From Novibacillus thermophilus (GTDB lineage: Bacteria; Bacillota; Bacilli; Thermoactinomycetales; Novibacillaceae): 64,000 nucleotides of DNA. The notes beneath the pieces are model-generated. The model saw only the letters and a program-made list of their open reading frames with translations, was not told the origin of the DNA and made no database searches. The first letter of the stretch is position 1. Each line of letters opens with the position of its first letter. Made by a program: the position numbers and the translations under genes. Of this stretch, positions 1 through 11,059 are shown piece by piece. Location: contig NZ_CP019699.1 in the NCBI RefSeq assembly GCF_002005165.1, positions 1,364,001 through 1,428,000 on the forward strand. Reading direction: 5' to 3'.

Positions 1-2447
1 ACACTGGCGGACCGCGAACTGAACATGCTCCGCACTGCCTCCCTTGACATCATCCGAAAGCTCGGCATTGAAGGCGGGTGCAACGTACAGTTCGCCCTCG
101 ATCCACACAGTGACGCGTACTACGTCATCGAAGTGAACCCGCGGCTGAGCCGTTCCAGTGCCCTCGCATCTAAAGCGACAGGTTATCCGATTGCGAAAGT
201 CGCGACGCTCATCGCGTTGGGGTACACCTTAAACGAAATCGTCAACCCGGTGACAGGTCGGACGACTGCTCTGTTTGAACCGAGCTTGGACTACATTGTG
301 ACCAAAATTCCCCGTTGGCCGTTTGACAAATTTCCAGGGGCTGAACGGCGGCTCGGAACGCAAATGAAGGCCACTGGTGAAGTGATGGCTATCGGGCGGA
401 CATTTGCAGAATCGTTGCAAAAAGCGGTACGCTCCCTCGAACTGGAGACGGCGGATTTCTTGTTTCCGCCTTACTCGGAACTGGACGCACACACATTGGA
501 TTCCCTCGTGCAACGCCCCCACGATATGCGGCTATTTGCCCTTGCAGAAGCGTTGCGGCGCGGCAAAACAGTTGACGAATTGCATCAACAAACGGGGATT
601 GACCGCTTCTTCCTTGCCGAGCTGGAACAGCTAGTGAAAATGGAGCGGGAACTTCAGGCAAAACCGTTGACCGAAGCGCGGCTGTATACGGCGAAGCGTT
701 ATGGATTCAGCGACGAAACGATTGCCCGTTTAAGCGGGCGACAGACAGAAGACGTGCGAGCGCTGCGCCGTACGTGGCGCATCCAACCGGTTTATAAATG
801 CGTCGATACGTGCGCTGGGGAGTTCGCCGTTGAGAGCCCGTACTACTACAGCACGTACGAAAGGGAAGATGAAGTGGAGACAGGTGTTTCGCCGTCCGTC
901 ATCGTCGTCGGCAGCGGCCCGATACGCATCGGGCAGGGGATTGAGTTCGATTATGCAACGGTCCATGCGGTACAAGCGATTCGCGAGGCTGGCTACGAAG
1001 CAGTTATTGTGAACAACAACCCGGAGACAGTTTCGACTGATTTCGACATGTCCGACCGGCTGTACTTTGAACCGCTGCACGTCGAGGACGTCCTCCACGT
1101 CGTCGAACGGGAAAAACCGCTCGGCGTCGTCGTGCAGTTCGGCGGACAGACATCACTCAACTTAGCCCGGGAACTGGACCGGCGGGGTGTTCCCCTCCTG
1201 GGGACGTCCATGGAGAGTCTCCACCGGGCCGAAGACCGCGAGCAGTTTGAGCGCTTGTTGAAACAATTAGGCATCCGGCGTCCCCCCGGCGTGACTGTCG
1301 CATCAGGGGACTCTGCGCTGAGTAAAGCGAGCGCCCTCGGTTATCCCGTTCTCGTCAGGCCTTCGTACGTCCTCGGCGGGCGGGCGATGCAAATTGTACA
1401 CAGCGAACAGGAGCTGGAAGCGTATCTCAAAGAAGCGGTGAAGCTCAATCCGGAAAGTCCTGTCTTAATCGACCGCTACCTGCAGGGAAAAGAAATTGAA
1501 GTCGACGCCGTTTGCGACGGGGAACACGTCCTCGTGCCGGGTATTATGGAACACGTGGAGCAAGCAGGTGTTCATTCGGGAGACTCCATCGCCGTTTACC
1601 CTTCCCCGTCGCTCAGTGGGAGTCAAAAAGCGCAAGTCGTCGAGATTACGGCGAGAATAGCCCGGGAATTAAACGTACGGGGACTGTTGAACATTCAATT
1701 CGTCCTTTTTGGCGGCGAGCTGTACGTGCTGGAAGTGAACCCCGGGCGTCGCGGACGGTCCCGTTCATGAGCAAAGTGACCGGGTTGCCCATAGCTCGGC
1801 TGGCAACGCGGGTGATGCTGGGAGAGTCGTTAGAAGACCTTGGACTGCCATCGGGTTTGTGGCCGGAAAAATCACAAGTAGCAGTGAAAGTGCCTGTGTT
1901 TTCCTTCGCCAAACTGTCCGAAGCAGAAGTGACTCTCGGTCCGGAGATGAAATCGACAGGAGAGGTGATGGGACGGGATGTCTGTTTTACCCGCGCCCTG
2001 TATAAAGGCTTTCGTGCCGCCAACATGTCTATTCCCCAGAGGGAACCGTGCTCGTCACCGTCTCGGACAAAGATAAGGCTGACGTCGTGCCCCTCGCTCG
2101 ACGATTGGACGCCCTCGGGTACCGGCTGTTGGCGACGAAAGGAACCGCGAAAAGCCTGCGGCACGCCGGTTTTCGCGTGACGGTCGTCCCGAAGTTGAGC
2201 GAAGGTTCCGAAGACATTTTACAGTTGATCCAGAGAGGAGAAGTAGACTTAGTGGTGAACACGTGGACACAGGGACGAGAACCGAAGCGCGACGGGTTCC
2301 GCATTCGTCGCACTGCGGTGGAAAACGGCGTCCCCTGCTTAACATCCCTTGACACACTTGACGTTTTACTTATGACATTGGAAGGCATGGCGTCTACACC
2401 AACGCCGTTGTCCGGAGAATTGCAAGTGAGGGAGAGCGCGATGCGAC

Positions 2448-2455
<8 letters not shown>
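1..2455 (+). CDS. carB: Carbamoyl-phosphate synthase large subunit (5'-truncated by window, two apparent frameshifts)
   Basis: Makes carbamoyl phosphate from bicarbonate, ATP and ammonia supplied by the small subunit, the first step of pyrimidine synthesis. The window opens inside the gene: about 818 residues remain of a family length near 1,070. Seen in order: the end of the first ATP-grasp half ([18 protein letters not shown]), the oligomerisation region, the second ATP-grasp half starting with [17 protein letters not shown] near base 895, and a C-terminal MGS-like regulatory domain from about base 2045. The frame breaks twice. After VLEVNP at 1740-1743 and again at 2034-2037, adding one C to a run of four Cs restores [16 protein letters not shown] and then [16 protein letters not shown]. 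Both look like sequencing deletions. The stop overlaps the pyrK start by 8 bases, so translation is probably coupled. B. subtilis calls this gene pyrAB. Confidence 0.93.
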
Positions 2456-4123
<1,668 letters not shown>

Positions 4124-4134
<11 letters not shown>

Positions 4135-4825
4135 ACGACTCATAGTCGCGCTGGACGTCTCCGATCCAGTTGCTGCTGAAAACATGTTACAGTCCTTCGG
4201 GAGCGTCAAGCCGTTTGTCAAAGTAGGGATGCAGCTGTATTACGCCGCCGGACCGGATTGGGTGCGCAAGTTAAAGTCGCGCGGGCACCAGGTCTTTCTC
4301 GACTTGAAACTGCACGACATTCCCCGGACAGTCTACCTGGCTGCGCAAAACTTAGGAAGGTTAAACGTGGACCTGCTCACCGTCCACATTGCAGGGGGAG
4401 TGGAAATGTTGCAGGCTGCCGTCGCCGGTGTCGGAAGCGTTCAGACAGAGGTTACCACGAAAATTGTCGGCATTACGCAGTTGACGAGCACCGACCGGCA
4501 GATACTGAACGAGCAAATCGGCATCCCCGGTACCGTCGCCCAATGCGTGATTCACTACGCCCGGTTGGGACGAGAGGCCGGCCTCGACGGCGTCGTTTGT
4601 TCCGGGTGGGAAGCTGCAGACATCAAACAGCGTTTCGGCAGGGACTTTCTCGCCGTCACCCCCGGCATCCGACTGCCTGTTGACGAAAGCGGCGACCAAA
4701 AAAGGGTGATGACTCCGGAGCAGGCGATTCGCGAAGGGGCCGACTACCTCGTCGTCGGACGCCCGATCACCCGGGCCAAGCGACCCGCCGACGCATACGA
4801 CCAATTGTGCAGCTTACTGCCCTGA
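4124..4825 (+). CDS. pyrF: Orotidine 5'-phosphate decarboxylase
   Basis: Converts OMP to UMP, the last step of de novo UMP synthesis. It is 233 residues, a normal length. The catalytic Asp-x-Lys-x-x-Asp array is visible as D60, K62 and D65 in [11 protein letters not shown], and the C-terminal phosphate loop as [11 protein letters not shown]. The GTG start at 4124 overlaps the end of pyrD by 11 bases, which suggests coupled translation. A 213-base gap follows before pyrE, unlike B. subtilis where the two genes lie close together. The gap holds a 7-bp inverted repeat (TGTCACG at 4845-4851, CGTGACA at 4874-4880) with a 22-base loop. Confidence 0.95.
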
Positions 4826-5038
4826 CATACGTGCCATCAACACCTGTCACGTCACATGCCTTTACGTCAAAGTCGTGACATGGAACAGTCATTTTTTGGA
4901 AGTGTCTTCCGGCGCTCCCTCCTCACTGTCACACACGATTTTCTTTCCATTGTTCGTGCGGCAAAGGGGTACAGGGATTTAGCTCTTTCTGCGGCAAAAC
5001 GAGAGGAGGAATGGTTAAGAGAAATGGAGGAAAGACGT

Positions 5039-5620
5039 ATGACAACCGATAAAAATGATTGGCTCGACCTACTGCAGAAACGTCACGTGTTGCAGGAAGG
5101 ACATTTTTTGCTGACGTCGGGTCGCCACAGCGGCCAGTATTTACAGTGTGCTCGGCTGTTTCAACACCCGGAAGACGCGGAAAGAGTCGGGCGGGCCTTG
5201 GCAGTGCCGTTCTGGGACATGGGTGTGGATGCTGTAGTCGGACCGGCGGTAGGCGGCATTATCGCCGCCCACGAAGCGGCGCGGGCTCTCGGCTGCCGCG
5301 CTGTCTTCGCTGAGCGGGAAAACGGACAGATGACATTGCGCCGCGGCTTCCAGTTGGAACAGGGAGAGCGGGTCGTCGTCGTAGAAGACGTGGTGACGAC
5401 AGGGGGCTCGGTGAAGGAAGTGCTGAGAGTTGTCGAATCGAACGGGGCGGACGTCCTCGGCATTGCCAGTGTCGTAAACCGCACAGGGGAAGGGACGCCG
5501 TTTCAGTACCCGTACCACGCCCTGCTGTCGCTGCACATAGAGACGTACGAACCGGACACCTGTCCTTTATGCAGAGCAGGGGCACGTCCTCCTATTAAAC
5601 CCGGTAGCCGAAGACAGTAG
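5039..5620 (+). CDS. pyrE: Orotate phosphoribosyltransferase
   Basis: Joins orotate to PRPP to give OMP, just before PyrF. I start it at ATG 5039, 8 bases after GGAGGA at 5026, giving 193 residues. The open frame extends back to 4856, but that N-terminal part (FFGSVFRRSLLTVTHDF) resembles nothing in the family and lacks its own good ribosome site. The PRPP-binding loop VVVVEDVVTTGGS is at residues 112-124. The core before it (VVGPAVGGIIAAHEAARALG) matches type I phosphoribosyltransferases. The short C-terminal tail carries a CPLCRAG sequence. It is the last pyr gene here and is followed by a nested stem-loop. Confidence 0.93.
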   Translation: MTTDKNDWLDLLQKRHVLQEGHFLLTSGRHSGQYLQCARLFQHPEDAERVGRALAVPFWDMGVDAVVGPAVGGIIAAHEAARALGCRAVFAERENGQMTLRRGFQLEQGERVVVVEDVVTTGGSVKEVLRVVESNGADVLGIASVVNRTGEGTPFQYPYHALLSLHIETYEPDTCPLCRAGARPPIKPGSRRQ

Positions 5621-5642
5621 GAGGCATCGCCTCGGTATACGG

Positions 5643-5690
5643 CAGAAGAGCAATCGGGTCCCGCGTCACGCGGGAACGAATGCTCTTCTG
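5643..5690 (+). other. Nested perfect stem-loop after the pyr operon
   Basis: Outer arms CAGAAGAGCA (5643-5652) and TGCTCTTCTG (5681-5690) pair over 10 bp. An inner hairpin TCCCGCG-TCA-CGCGGGA (5659-5675) pairs over 7 bp, with 6- and 5-base internal-loop strands between. No T-tract follows (TGTATAAACG), so it is not a standard intrinsic terminator. It may still end or protect the pyr mRNA, or shape the leader of the next small gene. Confidence 0.6.
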
Positions 5691-5752
5691 TGTATAAACG
5701 CGCTCGTTTATTCGAAAGATATATAGGACGGATACTCATTGGAGGTAGAAAA

Positions 5753-5980
5753 GTGGATTCATCCAGTGAACTGTACACCCGCGCTCTCAATGTCGTACAG
5801 GAAGCACGACATACCATCCAGCAGGCACAAGCGAGCGGCAACGTCCAACAAGTATATGAGGCTCAAAGAAGACTGTACCTCGCGCAACAAGAAATTGAAC
5901 ATGTCCAGTCTCTGCTGAAAGAGAAGGCGGGAGCTCGCGAGTCGCATCAAGGGCATCAGTCTAGGGATTTGGAAGAATGA
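5753..5980 (+). CDS. Small helical protein of unknown function, 75 aa
   Basis: I do not recognise the family. The GTG at 5753 is preceded by GGAGGT at 5741-5746, a strong ribosome site at ideal spacing. The open frame goes back to ATG 5690, but that codon lies at the edge of the stem-loop and has no such site. The product is hydrophilic and predicted to be almost all helix: ALNVVQEARHTIQQAQASG followed by RRLYLAQQEIEHVQSLLKEK, with a charged tail. It has no signal peptide or membrane segment. It ends 33 bases before the aconitase gene on the same strand and may share its transcript. A small coiled-coil or adaptor protein is possible, but that is a guess. Confidence 0.7.
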   Translation: MDSSSELYTRALNVVQEARHTIQQAQASGNVQQVYEAQRRLYLAQQEIEHVQSLLKEKAGARESHQGHQSRDLEE

Positions 5981-6013
5981 CCGCAAGGCGGGCAACGTGC
6001 GGGAGGTGTTTGC

Positions 6014-7948
6014 ATGGGATTAAATGTCACCCAAAAGTTGATTAAAAACCACCTCGTATCCGGCGATATGACCCCCGGGTCGGAAATCGGGTTAAAGATA
6101 GACCAAACGTTGACCCAGGATGCGACGGGAACGATGGTCATGTTGGAACTGGAAGCGATGGGGTTGAAACGGGCGAAAACAGACGTGTCGGTCCAGTACG
6201 TCGATCACAATTTGATTCAACTGGACAGCAAAAACCCTGACGACCACATTTTCCTCCGCAGTGCGGCACAGCGCTTCGGCCTTTGGTACAGCCAGCCGGG
6301 GAACGGGGTCAGTCACCCGGTCCACATGCAGTATTTCGGAAAGCCTGGCAAAACGTTGCTCGGATCGGACAGCCACACGTGTGCCAGCGGGTCACTGGGC
6401 ATGCTGGCCATTGGCGCAGGCGGATTGGAAGTGGCGATGGCCATCGCCGGTGAACCTTACTACGTGAGAATGCCGGAGGTGTGGGGCATCCGATTGACGG
6501 GAAAGCTGTCCGACTGGGTCAGTGCGAAAGACGTCATTCTGGAAATGCTCCGCCGGTACGGTGTAAGGGGCGGGTTCGGCCGCATTATCGAATACTACGG
6601 TCCCGGCCTCGAATGCTTAAGTGCCATGGACCGGCACGTCATCGCCAATATGGGGGCGGAACTGGGAGCGACGACGACTGTTTTTCCTTCGGACGGCGAA
6701 GTGCGGAATTTCCTCAAAGGGGAGGGGCGAGAAGAAGATTGGGTAGAGATCAAGGCGGATGACGATGCGACGTACGACTTGGAAGGCGAAATCGATCTCT
6801 CCTCACTAGAACCGCTCATCGCCAAACCTTCCAGTCCGGGGAACGTCGTTCCAGTGAAAGAAATCGAGGGGGAGCCGATTTACCAGGCGTATATCGGATC
6901 ATCCGCGAACCCAGGATACCGCGATTTTGCTATCGCGGCGAAAATGGTGGAAGGAAGGCGCATTGCAGACGGCGTTTCGTTCGACATTAACCCGACCTCC
7001 CGGGACCTGTTAGAGGACTTGACGAAAGAAGGGCTGCTATTTCACTTGATCAAAGCTGGGGGGAGAATCCATCAAGCGGGTTGTAACGGATGTATCGGGA
7101 TGGGGCAGGCTCCAGCAACCGGACGCAACAGTTTGCGTACGACACCGCGCAACTTCCCCGGCAGATCCGGCACGAGGGAGGACAGCGTTTATTTGTGCAG
7201 TCCGGAAACAGCCACTGCCTCGGCTCTCAATGGACGCATTACCGACCCCCGAGAACTCGATATGGCGTATCCAGAGATCGAACTGCCGGAAAGGGAGAAA
7301 AACATGAGCATGTTTCTGGCTCCTTTGCCTGAAGAAGAAGCAGAAAAAGTGGAACTGATCAAGGGGCCAAACATCGCGACAATTCCGGCCATGGAAGAGT
7401 TGCCAGATCACATGGAAATCGAAGTGTTGTTGAAAGTGGGAGACAACATTTCTACCGATGAGATTCTGGCCGGGGGAGGAAAGGTGCTTCCGTTTAGGAG
7501 TAATTTGCCCGAGATCAGTAAATTTGCCTTTGAAATTATCGATGACACATATTACACCCGCGCCATCGACGCCCGGGACCGAGGTGGTAGTGCCATCGTC
7601 GGCGGAAGCAACTACGGCCAAGGGTCAAGCCGGGAACATGCCGCTTTGGCACCCCGCTACCTCGGCCTGCGAGTCGTCATCGTGAAAGATTTCGCCCGCA
7701 TACACTGGCAAAACCTCGTCAACTTCGGCGTGTTGCCGTTGACGTTTAAAAATCCGGACGATTACCGACAGCTAGATCGAGGAGATGTCATCGTTCTCTC
7801 CAATTTGCGCGAAACGATACAGAAACGTCACGAGTTGACTGTAAGGGTCAGGGGAACGGACAAAGAAATTCCCGTCCGACACGATCTCTCCCCGCGACAG
7901 GTGGACGTTCTGTTGAAGGGTGGGCTCATTAACTGGGTCAATCGGTGA
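6014..7948 (+). CDS. Aconitate hydratase, short (about 640-aa) type
   Basis: Interconverts citrate and isocitrate in the TCA cycle with a [4Fe-4S] cluster. The three cluster cysteines are visible: C123 in GSDSHTCASG, and C357 and C360 in QAGCNGCIGMG. Around residues 480-580 follows the swivel domain, with GDNISTDEILAGGG and the active-site GSSREHAALAPRYLG. At 644 residues it is far shorter than the 900-residue AcnA/CitB usual in Bacillus and belongs to the compact bacterial/archaeal form that resembles LeuC plus LeuD fused. A homoaconitase or isopropylmalate isomerase role is less likely because the two halves are fused. GGGAGG lies just upstream, and a strong terminator follows at 7980. Confidence 0.88.
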   Translation: MGLNVTQKLIKNHLVSGDMTPGSEIGLKIDQTLTQDATGTMVMLELEAMGLKRAKTDVSVQYVDHNLIQLDSKNPDDHIFLRSAAQRFGLWYSQPGNGVSHPVHMQYFGKPGKTLLGSDSHTCASGSLGMLAIGAGGLEVAMAIAGEPYYVRMPEVWGIRLTGKLSDWVSAKDVILEMLRRYGVRGGFGRIIEYYGPGLECLSAMDRHVIANMGAELGATTTVFPSDGEVRNFLKGEGREEDWVEIKADDDATYDLEGEIDLSSLEPLIAKPSSPGNVVPVKEIEGEPIYQAYIGSSANPGYRDFAIAAKMVEGRRIADGVSFDINPTSRDLLEDLTKEGLLFHLIKAGGRIHQAGCNGCIGMGQAPATGRNSLRTTPRNFPGRSGTREDSVYLCSPETATASALNGRITDPRELDMAYPEIELPEREKNMSMFLAPLPEEEAEKVELIKGPNIATIPAMEELPDHMEIEVLLKVGDNISTDEILAGGGKVLPFRSNLPEISKFAFEIIDDTYYTRAIDARDRGGSAIVGGSNYGQGSSREHAALAPRYLGLRVVIVKDFARIHWQNLVNFGVLPLTFKNPDDYRQLDRGDVIVLSNLRETIQKRHELTVRVRGTDKEIPVRHDLSPRQVDVLLKGGLINWVNR

Positions 7949-7979
7949 CACCTTGATACTTTACCTCCCCAACGTGTGT

Positions 7980-8031
7980 GAGAGCTCTATCGACTTCCCC
8001 TTAGGGATTTTGTGATAGAGCTCTCTTTTTT
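7980..8031 (+). terminator. Intrinsic terminator after aconitase gene
   Basis: GAGAGCTCTATC (7980-7991) pairs perfectly with GATAGAGCTCTC (8014-8025) over 12 bp and is followed by six Ts (8026-8031). This is a textbook terminator that separates the aconitase gene from the malic enzyme gene. Confidence 0.9.
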
Positions 8032-8052
8032 AGCAACTGTATCGTATAGACC

Positions 8053-8080
8053 TTGTTACAATTTGTCCCTACTAGATAAT
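8053..8080 (+). promoter_or_regulatory. Probable SigA promoter of the malic enzyme gene
   Basis: TTGTTA (8053-8058), a 16-base spacer, then GATAAT (8075-8080). It lies 73 bases before the start codon and directly downstream of a terminator, where a new promoter is needed. Confidence 0.5.
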
Positions 8081-8153
8081 TCACTTTTGTAGTAATATAG
8101 TTGGTATATTCCATCGCACACAACTGGACTTTTTCTATAGGAGTGGAGAACGT

Positions 8154-9557
8154 ATGGCACTGAGTGTAATCTTGCGGTTGGAGATGGACAAGAACAAGGT
8201 GTCATTTGGACAGTTGGCGACGACGATCAGTGAAGCGGAAGGAGATATTGTTGCCATCGACGTCATCCACCAAGGGCGGGAAACGACGACTCGTGACGTT
8301 ACGGTCAATGTCCGCAACCAGGACCACAGTGAGCACATGATCGACGAAGTGAAAAAGCTGGACGGTGTGAAACTGATTAACGTGTCGGATCGCACGTTTC
8401 TCATGCACATCGGCGGGAAACTGGAGATGAAACCGAGATTGCCGATCAAAAACCGCGACGATCTCTCACACGTGTACACGCCCGGTGTCGCCCGTGTGTG
8501 CACGGCGATTCACGAAGACGAAAGCAAGGCCTTTTCCCTCACGATCAAGCGCAACACCGTCGCTGTCGTGTCAGATGGCACTGCCGTTCTCGGTTTAGGG
8601 GACATCGGTCCTCGCGCGGCCATGCCAGTGATGGAGGGGAAGGCCGTCCTGTTTAAACAAATGGCCGAAATTGACGCCTATCCCATCTGTCTCGATACGA
8701 CGGACACGGAGGAAATTATCCGTACGATCAAGGCCATTGCTCCAGGTTTCGGTGGCATTAACCTCGAAGACATTTCATCTCCCCGCTGTTTTGAAATCGA
8801 AGATCGGTTGAAAGAAGAGCTGGACATCCCCGTCTTCCACGACGACCAGCACGGGACGGCGGTCGTGTTGTTGGCCGGATTGTTGAACGCTTTAAAAATT
8901 GTGGAGAAGAAGCTCTCCGATGTGAAAGTCGTGGTCACGGGGATCGGGGCTGCAGGTGTGGCGTGCACGAAAATGCTGCTTTCCGCCGGGATCGAGAACG
9001 TCATTTGCGTGGACCGGCACGGCACATTAGTGGACACCGAAACGTACGACAACCCGATGTGGAATTGGTGCGCGAGCCGCACAAATCCGGACAGAGTGAA
9101 AGGGACGTTACATGAGATCATCGAGGGGGCCGATGTGTTTATCGGCATATCCGGTCCCGGGGTCTTAACAGTAGAAGATGTGAAACGAATGGCGGAGAAC
9201 CCGATCGTGTTCGCCCTCGCTAACCCGACTCCCGAGATCGATCCCGAAGAAGCGGAACCCCATGTGCGCGTCATGGCGACGGGACGGTCCGATTATCCAA
9301 ACCAAATTAACAACGTCCTCTGTTTCCCTGGCATTTTCCGCGGAGCGCTGGACTGCCGTGCCACGACGATCAACGAGGAAATGAAACTGGCCGCGGCTCA
9401 GGCCATCGCATCCACCGTCACCGACGATGAGTTGAACGAGTCTTATATCGTGCCTAGCGTGTTTAACGAGGAAGTGGCGCCGCGCATTCGCGAGGCCGTC
9501 ATCCGCGCCGCCATCGAAACGAAGGTCGCGCGCAGGATCCCGAAAGAATTTCGATAG
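8154..9557 (+). CDS. NAD(P)-dependent malic enzyme with N-terminal ACT domain
   Basis: Oxidatively decarboxylates malate to pyruvate. It is 467 residues: an ACT-like regulatory domain at about 1-80 ([20 protein letters not shown]), then the malic enzyme core. Seen: YTPGVARVC near residue 107, [20 protein letters not shown], the metal-binding [15 protein letters not shown] and [11 protein letters not shown], and a Rossmann segment [20 protein letters not shown] 8154 follows AGGAGTGG. Cofactor choice (NAD or NADP) cannot be told by eye; B. subtilis YtsJ is a related NADP enzyme. It has its own promoter and a weak terminator, so it is likely expressed alone, supplying pyruvate or NAD(P)H next to the TCA-cycle aconitase. 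Confidence 0.9.
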   Translation: MALSVILRLEMDKNKVSFGQLATTISEAEGDIVAIDVIHQGRETTTRDVTVNVRNQDHSEHMIDEVKKLDGVKLINVSDRTFLMHIGGKLEMKPRLPIKNRDDLSHVYTPGVARVCTAIHEDESKAFSLTIKRNTVAVVSDGTAVLGLGDIGPRAAMPVMEGKAVLFKQMAEIDAYPICLDTTDTEEIIRTIKAIAPGFGGINLEDISSPRCFEIEDRLKEELDIPVFHDDQHGTAVVLLAGLLNALKIVEKKLSDVKVVVTGIGAAGVACTKMLLSAGIENVICVDRHGTLVDTETYDNPMWNWCASRTNPDRVKGTLHEIIEGADVFIGISGPGVLTVEDVKRMAENPIVFALANPTPEIDPEEAEPHVRVMATGRSDYPNQINNVLCFPGIFRGALDCRATTINEEMKLAAAQAIASTVTDDELNESYIVPSVFNEEVAPRIREAVIRAAIETKVARRIPKEFR

Positions 9558-9576
9558 GTTTATGCGTTTAGAAAGG

Positions 9577-9624
9577 CAGGTGGAGGGAAACAGTTCGTTT
9601 TTCTCCACCTGATTTCTTATTTTT
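9577..9624 (+). terminator. Terminator-like hairpin after malic enzyme gene
   Basis: CAGGTGGAG (9577-9585) pairs with CTCCACCTG (9603-9611) across a 17-base loop, followed by the T-rich ATTTCTTATTTTT. The long loop makes it less certain than the other terminators here. Confidence 0.6.
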
Positions 9625-9661
9625 GGGCAGGTGAACGCTTTCCACCTTGACGGAAAGTAAA

Positions 9662-9688
9662 TGTCACAAAACGGTCCGCCTCTTCGTC
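9662..9688 (+). promoter_or_regulatory. ECF41-type sigma factor promoter
   Basis: TGTCACA (9662-9668), exactly 16 bases, then CGTC (9685-9688). This is the published ECF41 target motif (TGTCACA, N16, CGTC) as I recall it. It lies 37 bases before the GTG of the oxidoreductase gene, whose downstream partner encodes an ECF41 sigma factor, so the operon is probably self-activated. Confidence 0.8.
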
Positions 9689-9724
9689 TCAGTCTATAAA
9701 CGAAGCAAAGAGGTGGAGTTTGTC

Positions 9725-11059
9725 GTGCAAAATGTCGATGTTGCGATTATTGGCGGTGGGATTTCCGGTTTGACAGCAGCCAATTATTTAGCCAAGGCTG
9801 GTTTGTCTGTCTTGTTGATCGAAAAATCCAACCGGTTAGGGGGCCGCGCCAGAACGGTTAAAAAGAACGGAGTCTTTTTCAACCTAGGGCTTCATGCGTT
9901 TTACCAGGACGGTGAGGGAGAAAGAGTGTTGCGGGAGCTCGACATACCGTTATCAGGAGGCAATCCACCGGCAAAAGCTGTTGCGGTATGGCGAAACAAG
10001 ATGTTTCCTGTCCCGACCGGACCGCTCCAACTGCTTTCTTCCAAGCTTTTGACTTTGTCCGGAAAAATCGAGCTTGCGCGCTTCATGGCGAAAATCGGTA
10101 AAATCGAATCGGCCAGAATAGGGTCCATCAGTCTGCAAGATTGGGCGGAGAGAGAAATACGCGATCCGATCATTCGGCATTTAGTTTACGCCATATGCAG
10201 AACCAATTCATACGTGCCTTACCCCGACCTCCAGCCCGCTGGACCATCTGTTCGGCAGCTGCAGCGCACTTTCAGCGGGAAGGCGATGTACGTTGACAAA
10301 GGATGGGGATCGATCGTAGACAGCTTGCAGGAGCGGGCGACGCGCACGGGAGTCACGATTTTAAGCAACAAAAGAGTGATTGAAATTGAACATGACGAAA
10401 AAGTTCGCCACATCCGTTTTGACAATGGTGACAGAGTGGCTGTACCGTTTGTGATTGCCTCGGTTGAACCGGAAGAAATAAGTCGCCTTGTAAAAAGAGG
10501 TGGATCTGCAACCATTTCCCAGTGGGTGAATCGAACCCGACCGATCAATGTTGCATGTCTGGACATCGCGTTACGAAAACTGCCCAAACTCTCCCCAGAT
10601 TATGCCGTTGCTTTTTGGATCGACCAGCCTCTCTTTTACAGCAACCAATCCAGTGCAGCCAAAATGAGCGAAGACGGTTCAATTGTTGTAAGTTTAGCTA
10701 AATACCTTGGCAGTGAACCTGGCGACTGGAAACAGGACAAATGGCAGTTAGAACGAGCGATGGATGTGTTGCAACCGGGTTGGCAAAACGAAGTTGTAGC
10801 GAGACAATTTTTACCACGCATGACGGCCATTCACGATTTTATCTCCATTGACAAAAATGGCACGTTTGTAGGTCCTGCCGTTCCGGAAATCAAAGGGTTG
10901 TACGTGACCGGTGATTGGACGGGGAGAGGTGAGATGCTGGTGGATGCCGCCCTCGCCAGTGCCAAAAGGGCAGCGATGCAGGTCGTGAAAGAGTTTGATA
11001 AACTGAAAAAAAGGGGGGAGGTCCCGAGTGGAGACAGAGGAGTTGTACACGACGTATAA
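9725..11059 (+). CDS. FAD-dependent oxidoreductase, phytoene desaturase / amine oxidase-like
   Basis: Flavoprotein of 444 residues. The N-terminus has the dinucleotide fold VAIIGGGISGLTAANYLAKAG followed by the FAD-contact LGGRARTV. The C-terminus has the second FAD motif GLYVTGDWTGRGEMLVDAALAS. The middle resembles phytoene desaturase and protoporphyrinogen oxidase-like proteins, but the substrate cannot be told. I start at GTG 9725 after GAGGTGG. The open frame reaches 9647, but the likely promoter lies inside that stretch, so an earlier start would not be transcribed. It overlaps the sigma factor gene by 32 bases. ECF41 sigma genes are known to sit beside oxidoreductase, epimerase or carboxymuconolactone decarboxylase genes, which makes this the likely regulated target. 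Confidence 0.85.
   Translation: MQNVDVAIIGGGISGLTAANYLAKAGLSVLLIEKSNRLGGRARTVKKNGVFFNLGLHAFYQDGEGERVLRELDIPLSGGNPPAKAVAVWRNKMFPVPTGPLQLLSSKLLTLSGKIELARFMAKIGKIESARIGSISLQDWAEREIRDPIIRHLVYAICRTNSYVPYPDLQPAGPSVRQLQRTFSGKAMYVDKGWGSIVDSLQERATRTGVTILSNKRVIEIEHDEKVRHIRFDNGDRVAVPFVIASVEPEEISRLVKRGGSATISQWVNRTRPINVACLDIALRKLPKLSPDYAVAFWIDQPLFYSNQSSAAKMSEDGSIVVSLAKYLGSEPGDWKQDKWQLERAMDVLQPGWQNEVVARQFLPRMTAIHDFISIDKNGTFVGPAVPEIKGLYVTGDWTGRGEMLVDAALASAKRAAMQVVKEFDKLKKRGEVPSGDRGVVHDV

Noticed and set aside
4856-5038. A 61-residue N-terminal extension of PyrE
   Set aside because: The frame is open but unlike any PyrE, and a clear ribosome site marks the ATG at 5039.
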